Source of the DNA: Echinicola strongylocentroti
GTDB taxonomy: Bacteria > Bacteroidota > Bacteroidia > Cytophagales > Cyclobacteriaceae
Reading direction: 5' to 3'
Assembly (NCBI RefSeq): GCF_003260975.1
Contig: NZ_CP030041.1
Span: forward strand, 682,001-746,000
Length of the DNA stretch: 64,000 nt
Shown: positions 1-8,842 of the stretch, one piece after another
Layout: each line of letters begins with the position of its first letter
How positions within the stretch are numbered: the first letter of the stretch is position 1
Made by a program: the position numbers and the translations under genes
Notes under the pieces: generated by a model
Told to the model about the DNA's origin: nothing
The model's database searches: none
Seen by the model: only the letters and a program-made list of their open reading frames with translations

Positions 1-1598
1 ATGGCAAAACGATGCCAAAAGCCAGACTGCAATACACCCTCTTCAAAAAGCTGCCGCACCATCTCCAAGGAATCCACAGTCTCTTGGGCAGTCTGCGTAG
101 GATAACCGTACATCAGGTAAGCATGTACCATGATGCCCGCTTGGGTGAGGTGATTGGTCACTTGGGCCACCTGTGCCACAGTCACCCCTTTCTTGATCAA
201 CCCCAGCAAACGATCCGAAGCCACTTCCAGCCCACCAGAAATCGCAATGCACCCTGAAGCACGCAAAAGACGGCAGAGATCAGCAGTAAAATTGCTCTCA
301 AAGCGGATATTCGTCCACCAGACCACTACCAGTCCACGCCTCAAAATCTCCAATGCCAAATCCCGCATCAAGGCAGGAGGAGCCGCCTCATCCACAAAGT
401 GAAACCCGTTGGTTCCCGTCTTCGCCATGATCTCTTCGATGCGATCACAAAGCATCGAAGCGGTAATCGGCTCATAACGGCCTATATAATCCAGCGAAAT
501 ATCACAGAAGGTACATTTGCCCCAGTAGCAACCGTGGGCAAGCGTCAGTTTGTTCCATCGACCATCACTCCATAGACGGTGCATGGGATTGGCCACCTCG
601 ATCACCGAAAGATAATCGCCCAAGGGCAAGTCGCCGTAGTCCGGCGTCCCCACTTCCCGCTGCGAGACATCTTTGACAGCAGGATTATCCATCATCTTCA
701 CTTCGCCGTCCAAACGCACAAAAGTACGCTTCAGCTCCTCCATTGGTCGCAGGCCATCCAAGTGCTCCAGCAACAAACGTACAGGAGCCTCCCCATCATC
801 AAGCGTGATATAGTCTACATAATCAAATATCCGTGGATCTTTCAGTGTCCGAAGTTCTGTATTCGGATAGCCTCCTCCCATCCAGATTTTAATGTTTGGA
901 TGCTGATCTTTAAGGTATTGGCCGCATTTGAGACCACCATATAGATTACCCGGAAAAGGAATAGAAAACGCCACAGACGTGGGCTGAAATTCTTGTATTT
1001 TCTCTTCCAGCACATCCAGAAGCATGGAATCGATCAAGGTAATGGGCGTTTCCAAAGCAGCCTCCATCCCATCAAAAGTACTGGCCGACATCCCTAACTG
1101 CTCTGCATAACGGCTAAACCCAAAATGAGGATCAATGGCCTCTGTAACCAAGTCACCAAGATCCTCCAAATATAAAGTGGACAAATAGCGGGCCTTGTCC
1201 CTTAGTCCCATACTCCCAAAAGCCCAATCCACATCATCCAGCTGCGCAAAACGGCCTGCTTGCGGCAGGAAATTCCCTTCGGAAATATGATAGGCCAATG
1301 TAGGGTTTTTGTCCTGCAAAAAATCAATCACCGTATCGATGGTTTGCAAATATGCCTCCTTCATCCTAATGATCCGCTGTACATTTTCTGTGTGCTCCAG
1401 ACCTTGCTCCTCCACCAAATCAAACACCTGAGACAATCCTTCCTTAGAGAATAACCGCAACATCACCTCCAGCCCCAAATCTGCCTGATGGGAAGTAATA
1501 TTCAGCGTATTGAGATACCCCTTAAGATAAGCCGTAGCTGGATAAGGGGTGTTGAGTTGGGTAAATGGCGGAGTGATAAATAATACTTTTGTGGCCAA
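1..1598 (-). CDS. B12-binding-type radical SAM protein (3' end beyond window)
   Basis: The frame is open from a TTG at 1598 to base 1, so about 532 residues are visible and the C-terminus is missing. The N-terminus (ATKVLFITPPFTQLN) resembles the cobalamin-binding Rossmann domain that precedes the radical SAM barrel in this superfamily. The cluster motif CYWGKCTFCD lies at residues 357-366; its spacing is CX4CX2C instead of the textbook CX3CX2C. A second conserved stretch, HAYLMYGYPTQT, begins near residue 492. An in-frame stop at 1626-1628 limits the start; TTG1598 is the only plausible codon before the first ATG (residue 46), so the start is uncertain. Such proteins use a 4Fe-4S cluster and SAM for radical chemistry; the substrate cannot be read from sequence. 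Confidence 0.8.
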   Translation of the reverse strand, partial: MATKVLFITPPFTQLNTPYPATAYLKGYLNTLNITSHQADLGLEVMLRLFSKEGLSQVFDLVEEQGLEHTENVQRIIRMKEAYLQTIDTVIDFLQDKNPTLAYHISEGNFLPQAGRFAQLDDVDWAFGSMGLRDKARYLSTLYLEDLGDLVTEAIDPHFGFSRYAEQLGMSASTFDGMEAALETPITLIDSMLLDVLEEKIQEFQPTSVAFSIPFPGNLYGGLKCGQYLKDQHPNIKIWMGGGYPNTELRTLKDPRIFDYVDYITLDDGEAPVRLLLEHLDGLRPMEELKRTFVRLDGEVKMMDNPAVKDVSQREVGTPDYGDLPLGDYLSVIEVANPMHRLWSDGRWNKLTLAHGCYWGKCTFCDISLDYIGRYEPITASMLCDRIEEIMAKTGTNGFHFVDEAAPPALMRDLALEILRRGLVVVWWTNIRFESNFTADLCRLLRASGCIAISGGLEVASDRLLGLIKKGVTVAQVAQVTNHLTQAGIMVHAYLMYGYPTQTAQETVDSLEMVRQLFEEGVLQSGFWHRFA

Positions 1599-1662
1599 AA
1601 CGGAGCTGTTTGATATGGGGCAAAGTTAGCAAGAATAGATGGAATATTGCATCATCAAAACC

Positions 1663-2373
1663 TTAGCAATTCCCATCCACATCACATGCTACTCCATCAC
1701 CATTTCCGCTAAGATCCTGGACGGAAGGTTTGCTCTCCGCATATTCCTTCCAGGAAGTTGCCAATGCTTGGGAAAAAGTCTCCTTGGGCTGTGCTCCAGA
1801 CACCCCGTACTTCTCATTCATCACGAAAAAGGGCACACCCCTTACGCCAAGTTGATGGGATTCATAAATATCCTGGGTCACCAAAAGGTCCAAATCACGG
1901 GAATCAAGCGCTTCTTTTGACTTATCTGCATCCAGCCCCACTTCCACCGCCAGTCTTACCAACGTTTCCGGGTCAGCTGTATTGGCTCCCTCCGTAAAAT
2001 AAGCCTTAAACAGTCTTTCCTTCATGGCATCCCCTTTCCCTTCGGACTTGGCAAATTGTAAAAGTCGATGCGCCACGCGTCCATTGGCCACGACCACTTT
2101 GTCAAAATCATAGTCAAGGCCTTCCTCTTTTGCCATTTCAGCCACTTGATCGCCAGCCTCCTTGACCTGCTCTACGGTCCACCCTTTGGTCTCTGCCAAA
2201 TATTCGGCAATACTCTTATCAGGATCGGTTTTCATATCTGGATTAAGCAAAAAGCTCTTCCAAATCACTTCTACCTCATCCTTGTGTGGAAATTCTGCCA
2301 AAGCAGCTTCCAGCCTTCGCTTGCCGATATAGCAAAAAGGACACATAATGTCCGACCAAATTTCTATTTTCAT
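1663..2373 (-). CDS. DsbA/FrnE-family thiol oxidoreductase
   Basis: This 236-aa protein opens with a thioredoxin-fold strand and the redox motif CPFC at residues 11-14 (MKIEIWSDIMCPFCYIGKRR). A long helical insertion and a C-terminal 'GVRGVPFFVMNEKYGVSGAQ' segment with the cis-Pro loop (GVPFF) follow, as in FrnE and 2-hydroxychromene-2-carboxylate isomerase-like members of the DsbA clan. No signal peptide is visible, so it probably acts in the cytoplasm as a disulfide oxidoreductase/isomerase. It lies just upstream of the radical SAM gene on the same strand (64 bp apart) and may share a transcript. The exact substrate is unknown. Confidence 0.85.
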   Translation of the reverse strand: MKIEIWSDIMCPFCYIGKRRLEAALAEFPHKDEVEVIWKSFLLNPDMKTDPDKSIAEYLAETKGWTVEQVKEAGDQVAEMAKEEGLDYDFDKVVVANGRVAHRLLQFAKSEGKGDAMKERLFKAYFTEGANTADPETLVRLAVEVGLDADKSKEALDSRDLDLLVTQDIYESHQLGVRGVPFFVMNEKYGVSGAQPKETFSQALATSWKEYAESKPSVQDLSGNGDGVACDVDGNC

Positions 2374-2557
2374 CTTACTATTTAATTTTAATACCTAAAT
2401 CAAATGAAGGAAATTTGAGTTCCCAATTGTTGGTTTCTTTTAGCAATCTTCATCTATAAAAACCCACCAATAACGGATAACTTAGTAACTTAACAACTAC
2501 CAATCGACACTACCAAGGATAACCAATAACATAATAACCGATAATCCAATAACTAAT

Positions 2558-2713
2558 ATGAAGACCAAAGAATGCCCATCATGCGCCATGGAAGTAGACG
2601 CCAAAGCCAAAATCTGCCCGATCTGCCAATTTGAATTCCCACAACGGAGCCCCATCATCCAATGGGTGGCAATTTTGTTGGCGATATTGTTTGTTTTGTT
2701 GTATGTGCTATAA
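2558..2713 (+). CDS. 51-aa zinc-ribbon/single-TM protein
   Basis: A small ORF of 51 codons starts at ATG 2558. Residues 6-9 (CPSC) and 20-23 (CPIC) form a double CxxC zinc-ribbon knuckle. Residues 35-51 are a hydrophobic helix (WVAILLAILFVLLYVL) that ends the protein in the membrane. Small zinc-ribbon plus TM proteins of this shape are common in Bacteroidota, but no function is known to me. It lies between two minus-strand genes and shares the terminator-like hairpin at 2838-2865 with the Fic gene. The motif pattern makes chance unlikely even though the ORF is short. Confidence 0.65.
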   Translation: MKTKECPSCAMEVDAKAKICPICQFEFPQRSPIIQWVAILLAILFVLLYVL

Positions 2714-2837
2714 TCACATTGAGCAGTGAACTGATCAACATTAAAAAAACGGATCATTTATTGATTGGCAAAAAATCATAACTCATCTTATTAATCAGCG
2801 ACTTCTACGTGCCATTTTTCTTCATCAAACACCACCA

Positions 2838-2865
2838 AAAAGGGAACTCCGAAAAGTCCCCTTTT
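2838..2865. terminator. Bidirectional terminator-like hairpin
   Basis: AAAAGGGAACT (2838-2848) pairs with AGTCCCCTTTT (2855-2865) with one mismatch and a 6-nt loop. The A/T tracts flank the stem on both sides, as in a bidirectional intrinsic terminator. It lies between the 51-aa plus-strand gene and the 3' end of the minus-strand Fic gene. Confidence 0.6.
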
Positions 2866-2880
2866 ACCTAAAACTATACA

Positions 2881-3951
2881 TTAAACCATCTCCAAATGCT
2901 GCTGAAGGGAATCCTTCACCGCATCTGCTACCAATTGATAGAAAGGCACCGGGTCATTATTGACCTGTACCGCTTCCAGTGCTTTGTAATAAGCCAACCT
3001 CGATGTTTGATCACCTTTCAGGTTAGCGATTGTATAGCCATTTCCCACCAGCACCAGATTCATGATCAAACGGCTAGTACGTCCATTCCCATCCACAAAT
3101 GGATGGATGCTCACCAACCGCTCATGCATCTCTGCAGCTAACAGCACCGGATGTAACACATTCTTTTGCTCCTGATAGTGGACAAAATAATCCTCCATCA
3201 TCTTATCCACCAGATAAGGCTGAGGAGGGACATGCTCACTGCCTGCAATCCTCACAGGAACGCTACGATACTTCCCGGCATTTTCCCTGTCAATACCTTT
3301 CAGAATAAGATAGTGCAGCTCCAATAGCGATCGGTTATAGATATCGGCCTTTTCCCTGATCAACTCCTCTAGGTAATCCACCGCTTCAGAATGATTGATG
3401 GCTTCCAGATGCTCCCGCATGGATTTACCACCAATCGTAATCCCTTCATTGACCACCAAATGGGTTTCCTGAAGGGTCAGGGTATTTCCTTCGATCCGGT
3501 TACTTTCAAAAGTATAGGCCACATTAAAGTACTCTTTCATCTTTTGCAGCTGAGTGGATCCCAATGGCCGCCTTTGCTGCCATTGTTCTTTAAGCTGGTC
3601 GATTTCTTCCAACTTCTCCTGTACACTGGCAGGGATTTTATCCATCACCAGTGCTTTTTCTCCTGCCAAGTATTCCACTCGACTCTCTGCCAAAGTCAAA
3701 ATTTCTGCTGCTCCCACTTCATACTGCACAAGGTCCAACACTTTTTCTGCCAACCACTGTTTCTTCAGCTCAGCAAAAGACAGTCCATAAGCTTCTGACA
3801 AGGCCTTTAAATTGGCGGCTGACGGCATTCGCTTACCTCGCTCAAATTTACTGATCAGCCCAGCATCTACCCCGCTATGCTTTACGGCATCTTTTAGCGT
3901 AAAGCCTTTTTTCTCTCTGGCTTCTTGTAAGATCTGTGCTAGGGTTTTCAT
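2881..3951 (-). CDS. Fic-family protein with N-terminal XRE helix-turn-helix
   Basis: This is a 356-aa two-domain protein. Residues 1-60 are an XRE/Cro-type helix-turn-helix (KGFTLKDAVKHSGVDAG, then ISKFERGKRMPS). The Fic core carries HPFVDGNGRTSR from H283, matching the HxFx(D/E)GNGRxxR catalytic motif for AMP or other nucleotide transfer onto target hydroxyls. Upstream of it SNRIEG fits the (S/T)xxxE(G/N) inhibitory helix, so the enzyme is probably auto-inhibited in the class II manner. The HTH suggests that it also regulates its own promoter. The target protein is unknown; it could be a chromosomal stress or toxin-like module, but no separate antitoxin is adjacent. Confidence 0.88.
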   Translation of the reverse strand: MKTLAQILQEAREKKGFTLKDAVKHSGVDAGLISKFERGKRMPSAANLKALSEAYGLSFAELKKQWLAEKVLDLVQYEVGAAEILTLAESRVEYLAGEKALVMDKIPASVQEKLEEIDQLKEQWQQRRPLGSTQLQKMKEYFNVAYTFESNRIEGNTLTLQETHLVVNEGITIGGKSMREHLEAINHSEAVDYLEELIREKADIYNRSLLELHYLILKGIDRENAGKYRSVPVRIAGSEHVPPQPYLVDKMMEDYFVHYQEQKNVLHPVLLAAEMHERLVSIHPFVDGNGRTSRLIMNLVLVGNGYTIANLKGDQTSRLAYYKALEAVQVNNDPVPFYQLVADAVKDSLQQHLEMV

Positions 3952-3955
3952 TTTT

Positions 3956-3990
3956 GACTATTTTACTTTTGACAAATTTAGTCATTTTAC
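3956..3990 (-). promoter_or_regulatory. Candidate operator upstream of the Fic/XRE gene
   Basis: Immediately upstream of the start codon lies the imperfect palindrome GACAAATTTAGTC (3971-3983), and two near-direct copies of a GACTATTTTAC-like sequence sit at 3956-3966 and 3980-3990. Position and symmetry fit an autoregulatory site for the XRE domain. No experimental or comparative support is available. Confidence 0.35.
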
Positions 3991-4612
3991 AAGGTTTTTA
4001 AAAACTTTCAGCACTTTTTCTCTTCCCCTTTTTACAAACCACTAATTGAAAACCGCTACCTTTAATGTTATCAGGTCAAAAAAAGAATCCGTACAATCAT
4101 TTGGCAATAAATGAAATAAAATTTCATACATCTAAAAACACAAACTACTCACTCTCCCCAAACTATTGAAAAAGGCCATGCCCCCAAATAATCATCGGCA
4201 AAAAATCACATTCGTATAAACGAACAGCTACAATATTGAGAGCCTCACAAAGCAAACTATAACGACAGGGTTGCTTTTATAAAATTTATCAAAAAATATT
4301 TTGTATATTTAATTTTTAATTCGAACATTTGTACCGCATTAGAAAATGAGCAACCTAATCAACATAGCAACCTTTAACAGCAAGATGGACGTTCTCTCCA
4401 TCAACAGTATTGCTATGCCTATTTTTTCGCCTAGGAAAAGCTTCAGGAACCTTTTTAGGGCATAGTCCCTGCTATATTATTTGACGTCCTACGCGGATGT
4501 CTGCCTTCAAAATCATAATCAAATTTATTTCTTAGAACATTCAAGAGTCAACAGTTGGCCACACGTTATTGGGGTTTTGTGCCAATCCGAGCTCTACCGA
4601 TAAAGACCAAAA
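3991..4612 (+). promoter_or_regulatory. 622-bp region upstream of the arginine cluster; possible structured leader
   Basis: No long gene is seen. An AT-rich stretch near 4270-4320 (TTG, then TATTTTG about 23 bp later) loosely resembles a Bacteroidota -33/-7 promoter. Downstream, 4413-4465 can fold: CTATGC (4413-4418) pairs with GCATAG (4460-4465), and CCTA..AAAAG (4430-4440) pairs with CTTTTTAGG. The hairpin overlaps the end of a 39-codon ORF (4346-4465, starting MSNLINIATF). These could form an mRNA leader of the arg cluster, but this is inference only. Confidence 0.35.
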
Positions 4613-5287
4613 ATGACAAAAAGTCAATTTATCATACAAACTGCGGGCGTTCAGCATTGTAAATACGCAGACACCATCGTGGACGAAATGGCCCTTTCTG
4701 CCAAAGCACGCGGTACCGGCATTGCCAAACGCTCTCCCGACTATATCATCCAAAAAATGATGGAAGGCAAAGCCGTAATAGCGCTTTCCAAAGAAGGTGA
4801 GTGGGCGGGATTCTGCTACATCGAGGCGTGGGGACACGGTAAATTCGTAGCCAACTCCGGCCTCATCGTATCCCCTAACTTCCGGAAATCCGGCTTGGCC
4901 AGGGATATCAAAAAAGCGGTATTCAAACTCAGCCGAACCAAGTTTCCCAATGCCAAAATCTTTGGACTGACCACCGGAGCCGCGGTCATGAAGATCAATT
5001 CCGAACTTGGTTATGTACCCGTAAGCTACTCAGACCTTACAGACGACGAAGAATTCTGGAAAGGCTGCCAAAGCTGTGTCAACTATGAAATCTTGAAAAG
5101 CAAAAACCGTCAAAACTGCCTCTGCACCGCCATGCTCTACGTCCCCAAAGACCAAAAGAAAAAAGACGTGGCCATGAAAAAGGATTTTGGCAAAAACCTC
5201 AACCTGTTCGAACGATTGGTGCGCATGAAGCGCGCGGTATTTACAGGTATAAAAAAAAAGACAATAAAGACCTTTGAATTAATATAA
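4613..5287 (+). CDS. GNAT acyltransferase, probable N-acylglutamate synthase
   Basis: This 224-aa protein has a GNAT fold: acetyl-CoA loop region VSPNFRKSGLARDIKKAV (around residues 88-105), then TTGAAVMKINSELGYVPVSY. It is the first gene of the arginine cluster and ends 9 bp before argG. In Bacteroidota a GNAT protein at this position is the likely producer of N-acetyl- (or N-succinyl-) glutamate, taking the place of classical ArgA/ArgJ; no other synthase gene lies in the cluster. The C-terminal ~50 residues are Lys/Arg-rich and not part of the GNAT core. The pathway assignment rests on context; the fold is clear. Confidence 0.75.
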   Translation: MTKSQFIIQTAGVQHCKYADTIVDEMALSAKARGTGIAKRSPDYIIQKMMEGKAVIALSKEGEWAGFCYIEAWGHGKFVANSGLIVSPNFRKSGLARDIKKAVFKLSRTKFPNAKIFGLTTGAAVMKINSELGYVPVSYSDLTDDEEFWKGCQSCVNYEILKSKNRQNCLCTAMLYVPKDQKKKDVAMKKDFGKNLNLFERLVRMKRAVFTGIKKKTIKTFELI

Positions 5288-5296
5288 ACTACACAC

Positions 5297-6496
5297 ATGA
5301 AAAAAGTTGTTTTAGCATACAGCGGTGGTTTGGACACTACTTTTTGCGCCATTCACCTATCCCAAGAAAAAGGCTATGAAGTACATGCCGTTTTGGTCAA
5401 TACCGGCGGATTCAGTGAAGAAGAGCTAAAAACCACCGAAAAAAGAGCAGGTAAATTGGGCATCGCCTCTTTTGAGGTATTGGACGTCACCCAGACGTAC
5501 TATAATGAAGTGATCAAATACCTGATCTTTGGCAACGTGCTAAAAAACCAGACATACCCCCTTTCTGTAAGTGCAGAAAGAATCCTTCAAGCCAAAGCCT
5601 TGGCCGAGTATGCCAAAAAGATAGGCGCTAAGTCCATTGCGCATGGTAGTACCGGAGCAGGAAATGACCAAGTCCGTTTTGACATGATCTTCCAGACGAT
5701 CCTGCCAGAGGCAGAAATCATCACTCCTATCCGTGACCTCAAGCTCAGCCGTGAAGCGGAGATCGAGTACCTGAAAAAGCACGGAGTGGAAATGAATTTC
5801 GAAAAGGCAAAGTACTCCATCAACAAAGGCATCTGGGGTACTTCTGTGGGGGGCAAGGAAACGCTTACTTCTGGAGACACACTCCCTGAAGAGGCTTACC
5901 CTACCCAACTGACCAAGGAAGAACCAACCAAAATCACCCTTCAATTTGAAGCGGGAGAATTGGCGAGAGTGAATGGTGACAAATTCGACAATCCTGTTGA
6001 TGCCATTCTAAAAGTGCAGGAGCTGGCAGACCCTTATGCCATTGGCCGTGATATTCACGTGGGAGACACCATTATCGGCATCAAAGGCCGTGTGGGATTT
6101 GAAGCAGCAGCCCCTTTGATCATCATCAAAGCACACCAACTACTGGAAAAACATACCCTCACCAAATGGCAGACCTTCTGGAAAAACCAACTGTCCGAGT
6201 TTTACGGCAACCATCTTCATGAAGGACATTACCTGGATCCAGTAATGAGAAACCTGGAGGCTTTCCTGGCCGACACGCAACAGTTCGTTACCGGCGAGGT
6301 CAAAGTAGCCCTGAAACCCTACCAATTCCAATTGATTGGCATCGATTCTCCGCACGACTTGATGTCGGCTAAATTTGGTAGTTATGGAGAAATGAACAAA
6401 GGCTATACTGCCGAGGATGTCAAAGGCTTTACCAAAATCCTAGGCAACCAAACCGCCATTTTCCACAAAGTGAACCAAACCTTAGACAATGACTAA
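5297..6496 (+). CDS. argG: Argininosuccinate synthase
   Basis: This 399-aa enzyme condenses citrulline and aspartate using ATP. The N-terminal ATP pyrophosphatase P-loop is AYSGGLDTT (residues 7-15). STGAGNDQVRFD and the GRDIHVGDTIIGIKGRVG-type C-terminal segment also fit the family. Length is normal (about 400). It follows the GNAT gene by 9 bp and overlaps argC by 8 bp, so it is co-transcribed and probably translationally coupled. Confidence 0.96.
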   Translation: MKKVVLAYSGGLDTTFCAIHLSQEKGYEVHAVLVNTGGFSEEELKTTEKRAGKLGIASFEVLDVTQTYYNEVIKYLIFGNVLKNQTYPLSVSAERILQAKALAEYAKKIGAKSIAHGSTGAGNDQVRFDMIFQTILPEAEIITPIRDLKLSREAEIEYLKKHGVEMNFEKAKYSINKGIWGTSVGGKETLTSGDTLPEEAYPTQLTKEEPTKITLQFEAGELARVNGDKFDNPVDAILKVQELADPYAIGRDIHVGDTIIGIKGRVGFEAAAPLIIIKAHQLLEKHTLTKWQTFWKNQLSEFYGNHLHEGHYLDPVMRNLEAFLADTQQFVTGEVKVALKPYQFQLIGIDSPHDLMSAKFGSYGEMNKGYTAEDVKGFTKILGNQTAIFHKVNQTLDND

Positions 6497-7457
6497 AATA
6501 AAAACGGCCGTCATCGGCGCTGCTGGATATACAGGAGGTGAATTACTGAGAATTTTGGTACACCACCCCAATTGTGAACTGGTGTACATCCACAGCAACA
6601 GCCAAAAAGGCAAAAAAATAGATGCAGTACACCCGGACCTTATCGGTGATTCCGATTTGGTCTTCACGGATGAAGTGAGCACCGAGGGACTGGACACTGT
6701 TTTCTTGGGATTGCCCCATGGGCAGGCCAAGTCTTTTCTGGAAGAACACAAATTTGATGACAACACCGTCATCATTGACCTGAGCACTGACTTCCGTGAC
6801 GAATCAAATGGTTTCCTGTACGGCCTGCCTGAAGTAAATGCATCCAAAACCAAAGGAGCTAAGCGCATCGCTAACCCGGGCTGCTTTGCCACTGGAATCC
6901 AGTTGGCCCTGGCTCCTGCCATCGCCACTGGACTGGCCAAAAACGATATTCACATCACAGGTATCACCGGAAGTACAGGGGCAGGAAAAAAACTGAGCGA
7001 GACCACCCATTTCAGTCAACGAAACCAAAATGTATCGGTGTACAAGCTCTTTACGCACCAACACCTCAAAGAAATCAACCAAACTTTCGGGCAATTGCAA
7101 GCAGACTTTGATCAAAACCTGTTGTTTGTTCCCTACAGAGGTAATTTCGCCAGAGGAATTTGGGTGACGGCCTACTTCCCCTTTGATGGATCACTGGATG
7201 ACGCCTATAAAGCCTACCATGACTTCTATGCTGAAGCGGCATTTACCCATGTATCGGAAAAAGACATTGACCTAAAACAGGTAGTAAGCACCAATAAATG
7301 CATTGTCCACTTGAAAAAAGAGGCAGGACAACTGGTGATCTATTCCGCCATTGACAATTTACTGAAAGGAGCATCCGGCCAGGCCGTCCAAAACTACAAC
7401 CTTGCCTTTGGGCTGGACGAAAAAGAAGGTCTCAGGCTCAAAAGCGTCGCTTTCTAA
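6489..7457 (+). CDS. argC: N-acetyl-gamma-glutamyl-phosphate reductase
   Basis: This 322-aa enzyme carries out the NADPH-dependent reduction of N-acyl-glutamyl phosphate. The N-terminal Rossmann motif is GAAGYTGGELLRIL (about residues 10-23), and the catalytic cysteine is C132 in NPGCFATG. The GSTGAGKK segment is also conserved. It begins inside argG (8-bp overlap). A 100-bp gap with a strong hairpin separates it from argD. Confidence 0.96.
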   Translation: MTKIKTAVIGAAGYTGGELLRILVHHPNCELVYIHSNSQKGKKIDAVHPDLIGDSDLVFTDEVSTEGLDTVFLGLPHGQAKSFLEEHKFDDNTVIIDLSTDFRDESNGFLYGLPEVNASKTKGAKRIANPGCFATGIQLALAPAIATGLAKNDIHITGITGSTGAGKKLSETTHFSQRNQNVSVYKLFTHQHLKEINQTFGQLQADFDQNLLFVPYRGNFARGIWVTAYFPFDGSLDDAYKAYHDFYAEAAFTHVSEKDIDLKQVVSTNKCIVHLKKEAGQLVIYSAIDNLLKGASGQAVQNYNLAFGLDEKEGLRLKSVAF

Positions 7458-7484
7458 GCAACCTGCCTTGCTATCATTTATCAA

Positions 7485-7513
7485 AGCGGGCAGTGGACAA
7501 TGGTCTGCCCGCT
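7485..7513 (+). other. Intercistronic hairpin between argC and argD
   Basis: AGCGGGCAG (7485-7493) pairs perfectly with CTGCCCGCT (7505-7513) around an 11-nt loop. No T-tract follows, so it is more likely an mRNA processing or stability element than a terminator. Confidence 0.55.
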
Positions 7514-7557
7514 GTTGACCATTAACTAAAAAAAACAATAACTTCACACCCTAACGC

Positions 7558-8700
7558 ATGAAACCATTTGACGTATATCCCCTGATCAATGTCACTCCCG
7601 TAAAAGCTTCCGGCAGTAAAATCTGGGATGAACAGGGCACTGAATATTTAGATTTATACGGTGGCCATGCTGTGATCAGCATTGGACATAGCCATCCCCA
7701 TTATACCAAACGGATCAAAGAACAGTTGGACAATATTGCCTTTTATTCCAACTCCGTTCAGATTCCGATCCAAAAGGAATTGGCCAATAAACTGGGAGCA
7801 CTTTCCGGCTATGCCGATTACGACCTTTTCCTCTGCAATTCCGGCGCAGAAGCCAATGAAAACGCCCTAAAACTGGCATCGTTCGAAACCGGTAAAAAAG
7901 GTTTCATTGCCTTTACCAAAGGATTCCATGGCAGGACTTCTGGAGCGGTAGCCCTCACCGACAATCCCAAGATCATTGCCCCATTCAATGAGCACGAAAA
8001 TGTGCACATCCTGCCTTTCAATGAGCTGGAAGCAGTGGAAAAACAGTTGGCAGCAGGATCCATTGCCGGTGTGATCGTAGAAGGCATTCAGGGAGTTGGT
8101 GGCATCCAAGTGCCTGACCCTGATTTCATGCTGGGGCTTTCCAAATTGACCAAACAATACGGTGCCAAACTGATCCTCGACGAGGTCCAATCCGGCTATG
8201 CCCGCACCGGAAAGTTCTTTGCCCATCAATGGGTCGAAAGCCTAAAACCTGACTTGATCACTGTAGCCAAAGGGATGGGCAATGGATTTCCTATCGGTGG
8301 TGTGCTGATCAGTCCTGAATTCAAAGCTTCACATGGCTTGCTGGGAACCACCTTTGGAGGGAATCACTTAGCGTGTGCGGCTGCTCTGGCGGTGCTTGAA
8401 GTCATCGAAGAAGAAAACTTGATCGCCGCAGCAGCAGAAAATGGAAAAGCCATCATGGCGGCATTGGAAAAAGTAGCAGGCGTAACAGAAGTACGAGGCA
8501 AAGGCTTAATGATCGGTTTTGATCTGGCATCAGAAGCGGCTCCTGTCCGCTCAGCACTGATTCATAAGCATAAAATCTTCACAGGAAGCTCCGGAGGCAA
8601 ACACACTATTCGCCTGCTCCCGCCGCTGAATATTGAACCAAAAGCCTTAACTTTATTCGTGGAGAAACTAGAAGAAGTACTGAAAATAAAACAGGCTTAA
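7558..8700 (+). CDS. argD: Acetylornithine/succinylornithine aminotransferase
   Basis: This 380-aa class-III PLP aminotransferase converts N-acyl-glutamate semialdehyde to N-acyl-ornithine. NSGAEANENALKLA (about residues 98-111) and the PLP lysine K238 in AKGMGNGFPIGG are intact, and DEVQSGYARTG supplies the conserved Asp. It is in the middle of the arginine cluster. The length is typical of ArgD. Confidence 0.93.
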   Translation: MKPFDVYPLINVTPVKASGSKIWDEQGTEYLDLYGGHAVISIGHSHPHYTKRIKEQLDNIAFYSNSVQIPIQKELANKLGALSGYADYDLFLCNSGAEANENALKLASFETGKKGFIAFTKGFHGRTSGAVALTDNPKIIAPFNEHENVHILPFNELEAVEKQLAAGSIAGVIVEGIQGVGGIQVPDPDFMLGLSKLTKQYGAKLILDEVQSGYARTGKFFAHQWVESLKPDLITVAKGMGNGFPIGGVLISPEFKASHGLLGTTFGGNHLACAAALAVLEVIEEENLIAAAAENGKAIMAALEKVAGVTEVRGKGLMIGFDLASEAAPVRSALIHKHKIFTGSSGGKHTIRLLPPLNIEPKALTLFVEKLEEVLKIKQA

Positions 8701-8731
8701 CTTCACCAACTCACTCAACATAAAATATAAG

Positions 8732-8842
8732 GTGATTTCTTTGAATGTGTCACCAGTTAAAAGAATAGGGAAAACACAGCAAAACCGAAAAGACCAAGTG
8801 AAAGCAGTCCGTGAGGTTTTGCTAGAAAACAAAAAAGTATGA
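8732..8842 (+). CDS. Possible 36-aa ORF coupled to the transcarbamylase gene
   Basis: A GTG-initiated frame (VISLNVSPVKRIG... ending VLLENKKV) fills most of the argD-argF' gap and stops with a TGA that overlaps the ATG of the next gene by an ATGA junction. There is no ATG in the frame and no homologue is recognised. It may be a leader peptide or a chance frame. Confidence 0.25.
   Translation: MISLNVSPVKRIGKTQQNRKDQVKAVREVLLENKKV

Noticed and set aside
2497..2757. 86-aa minus-strand ORF
   Set aside because: It is antisense to the zinc-ribbon gene, whose paired CxxC motifs are more convincing.
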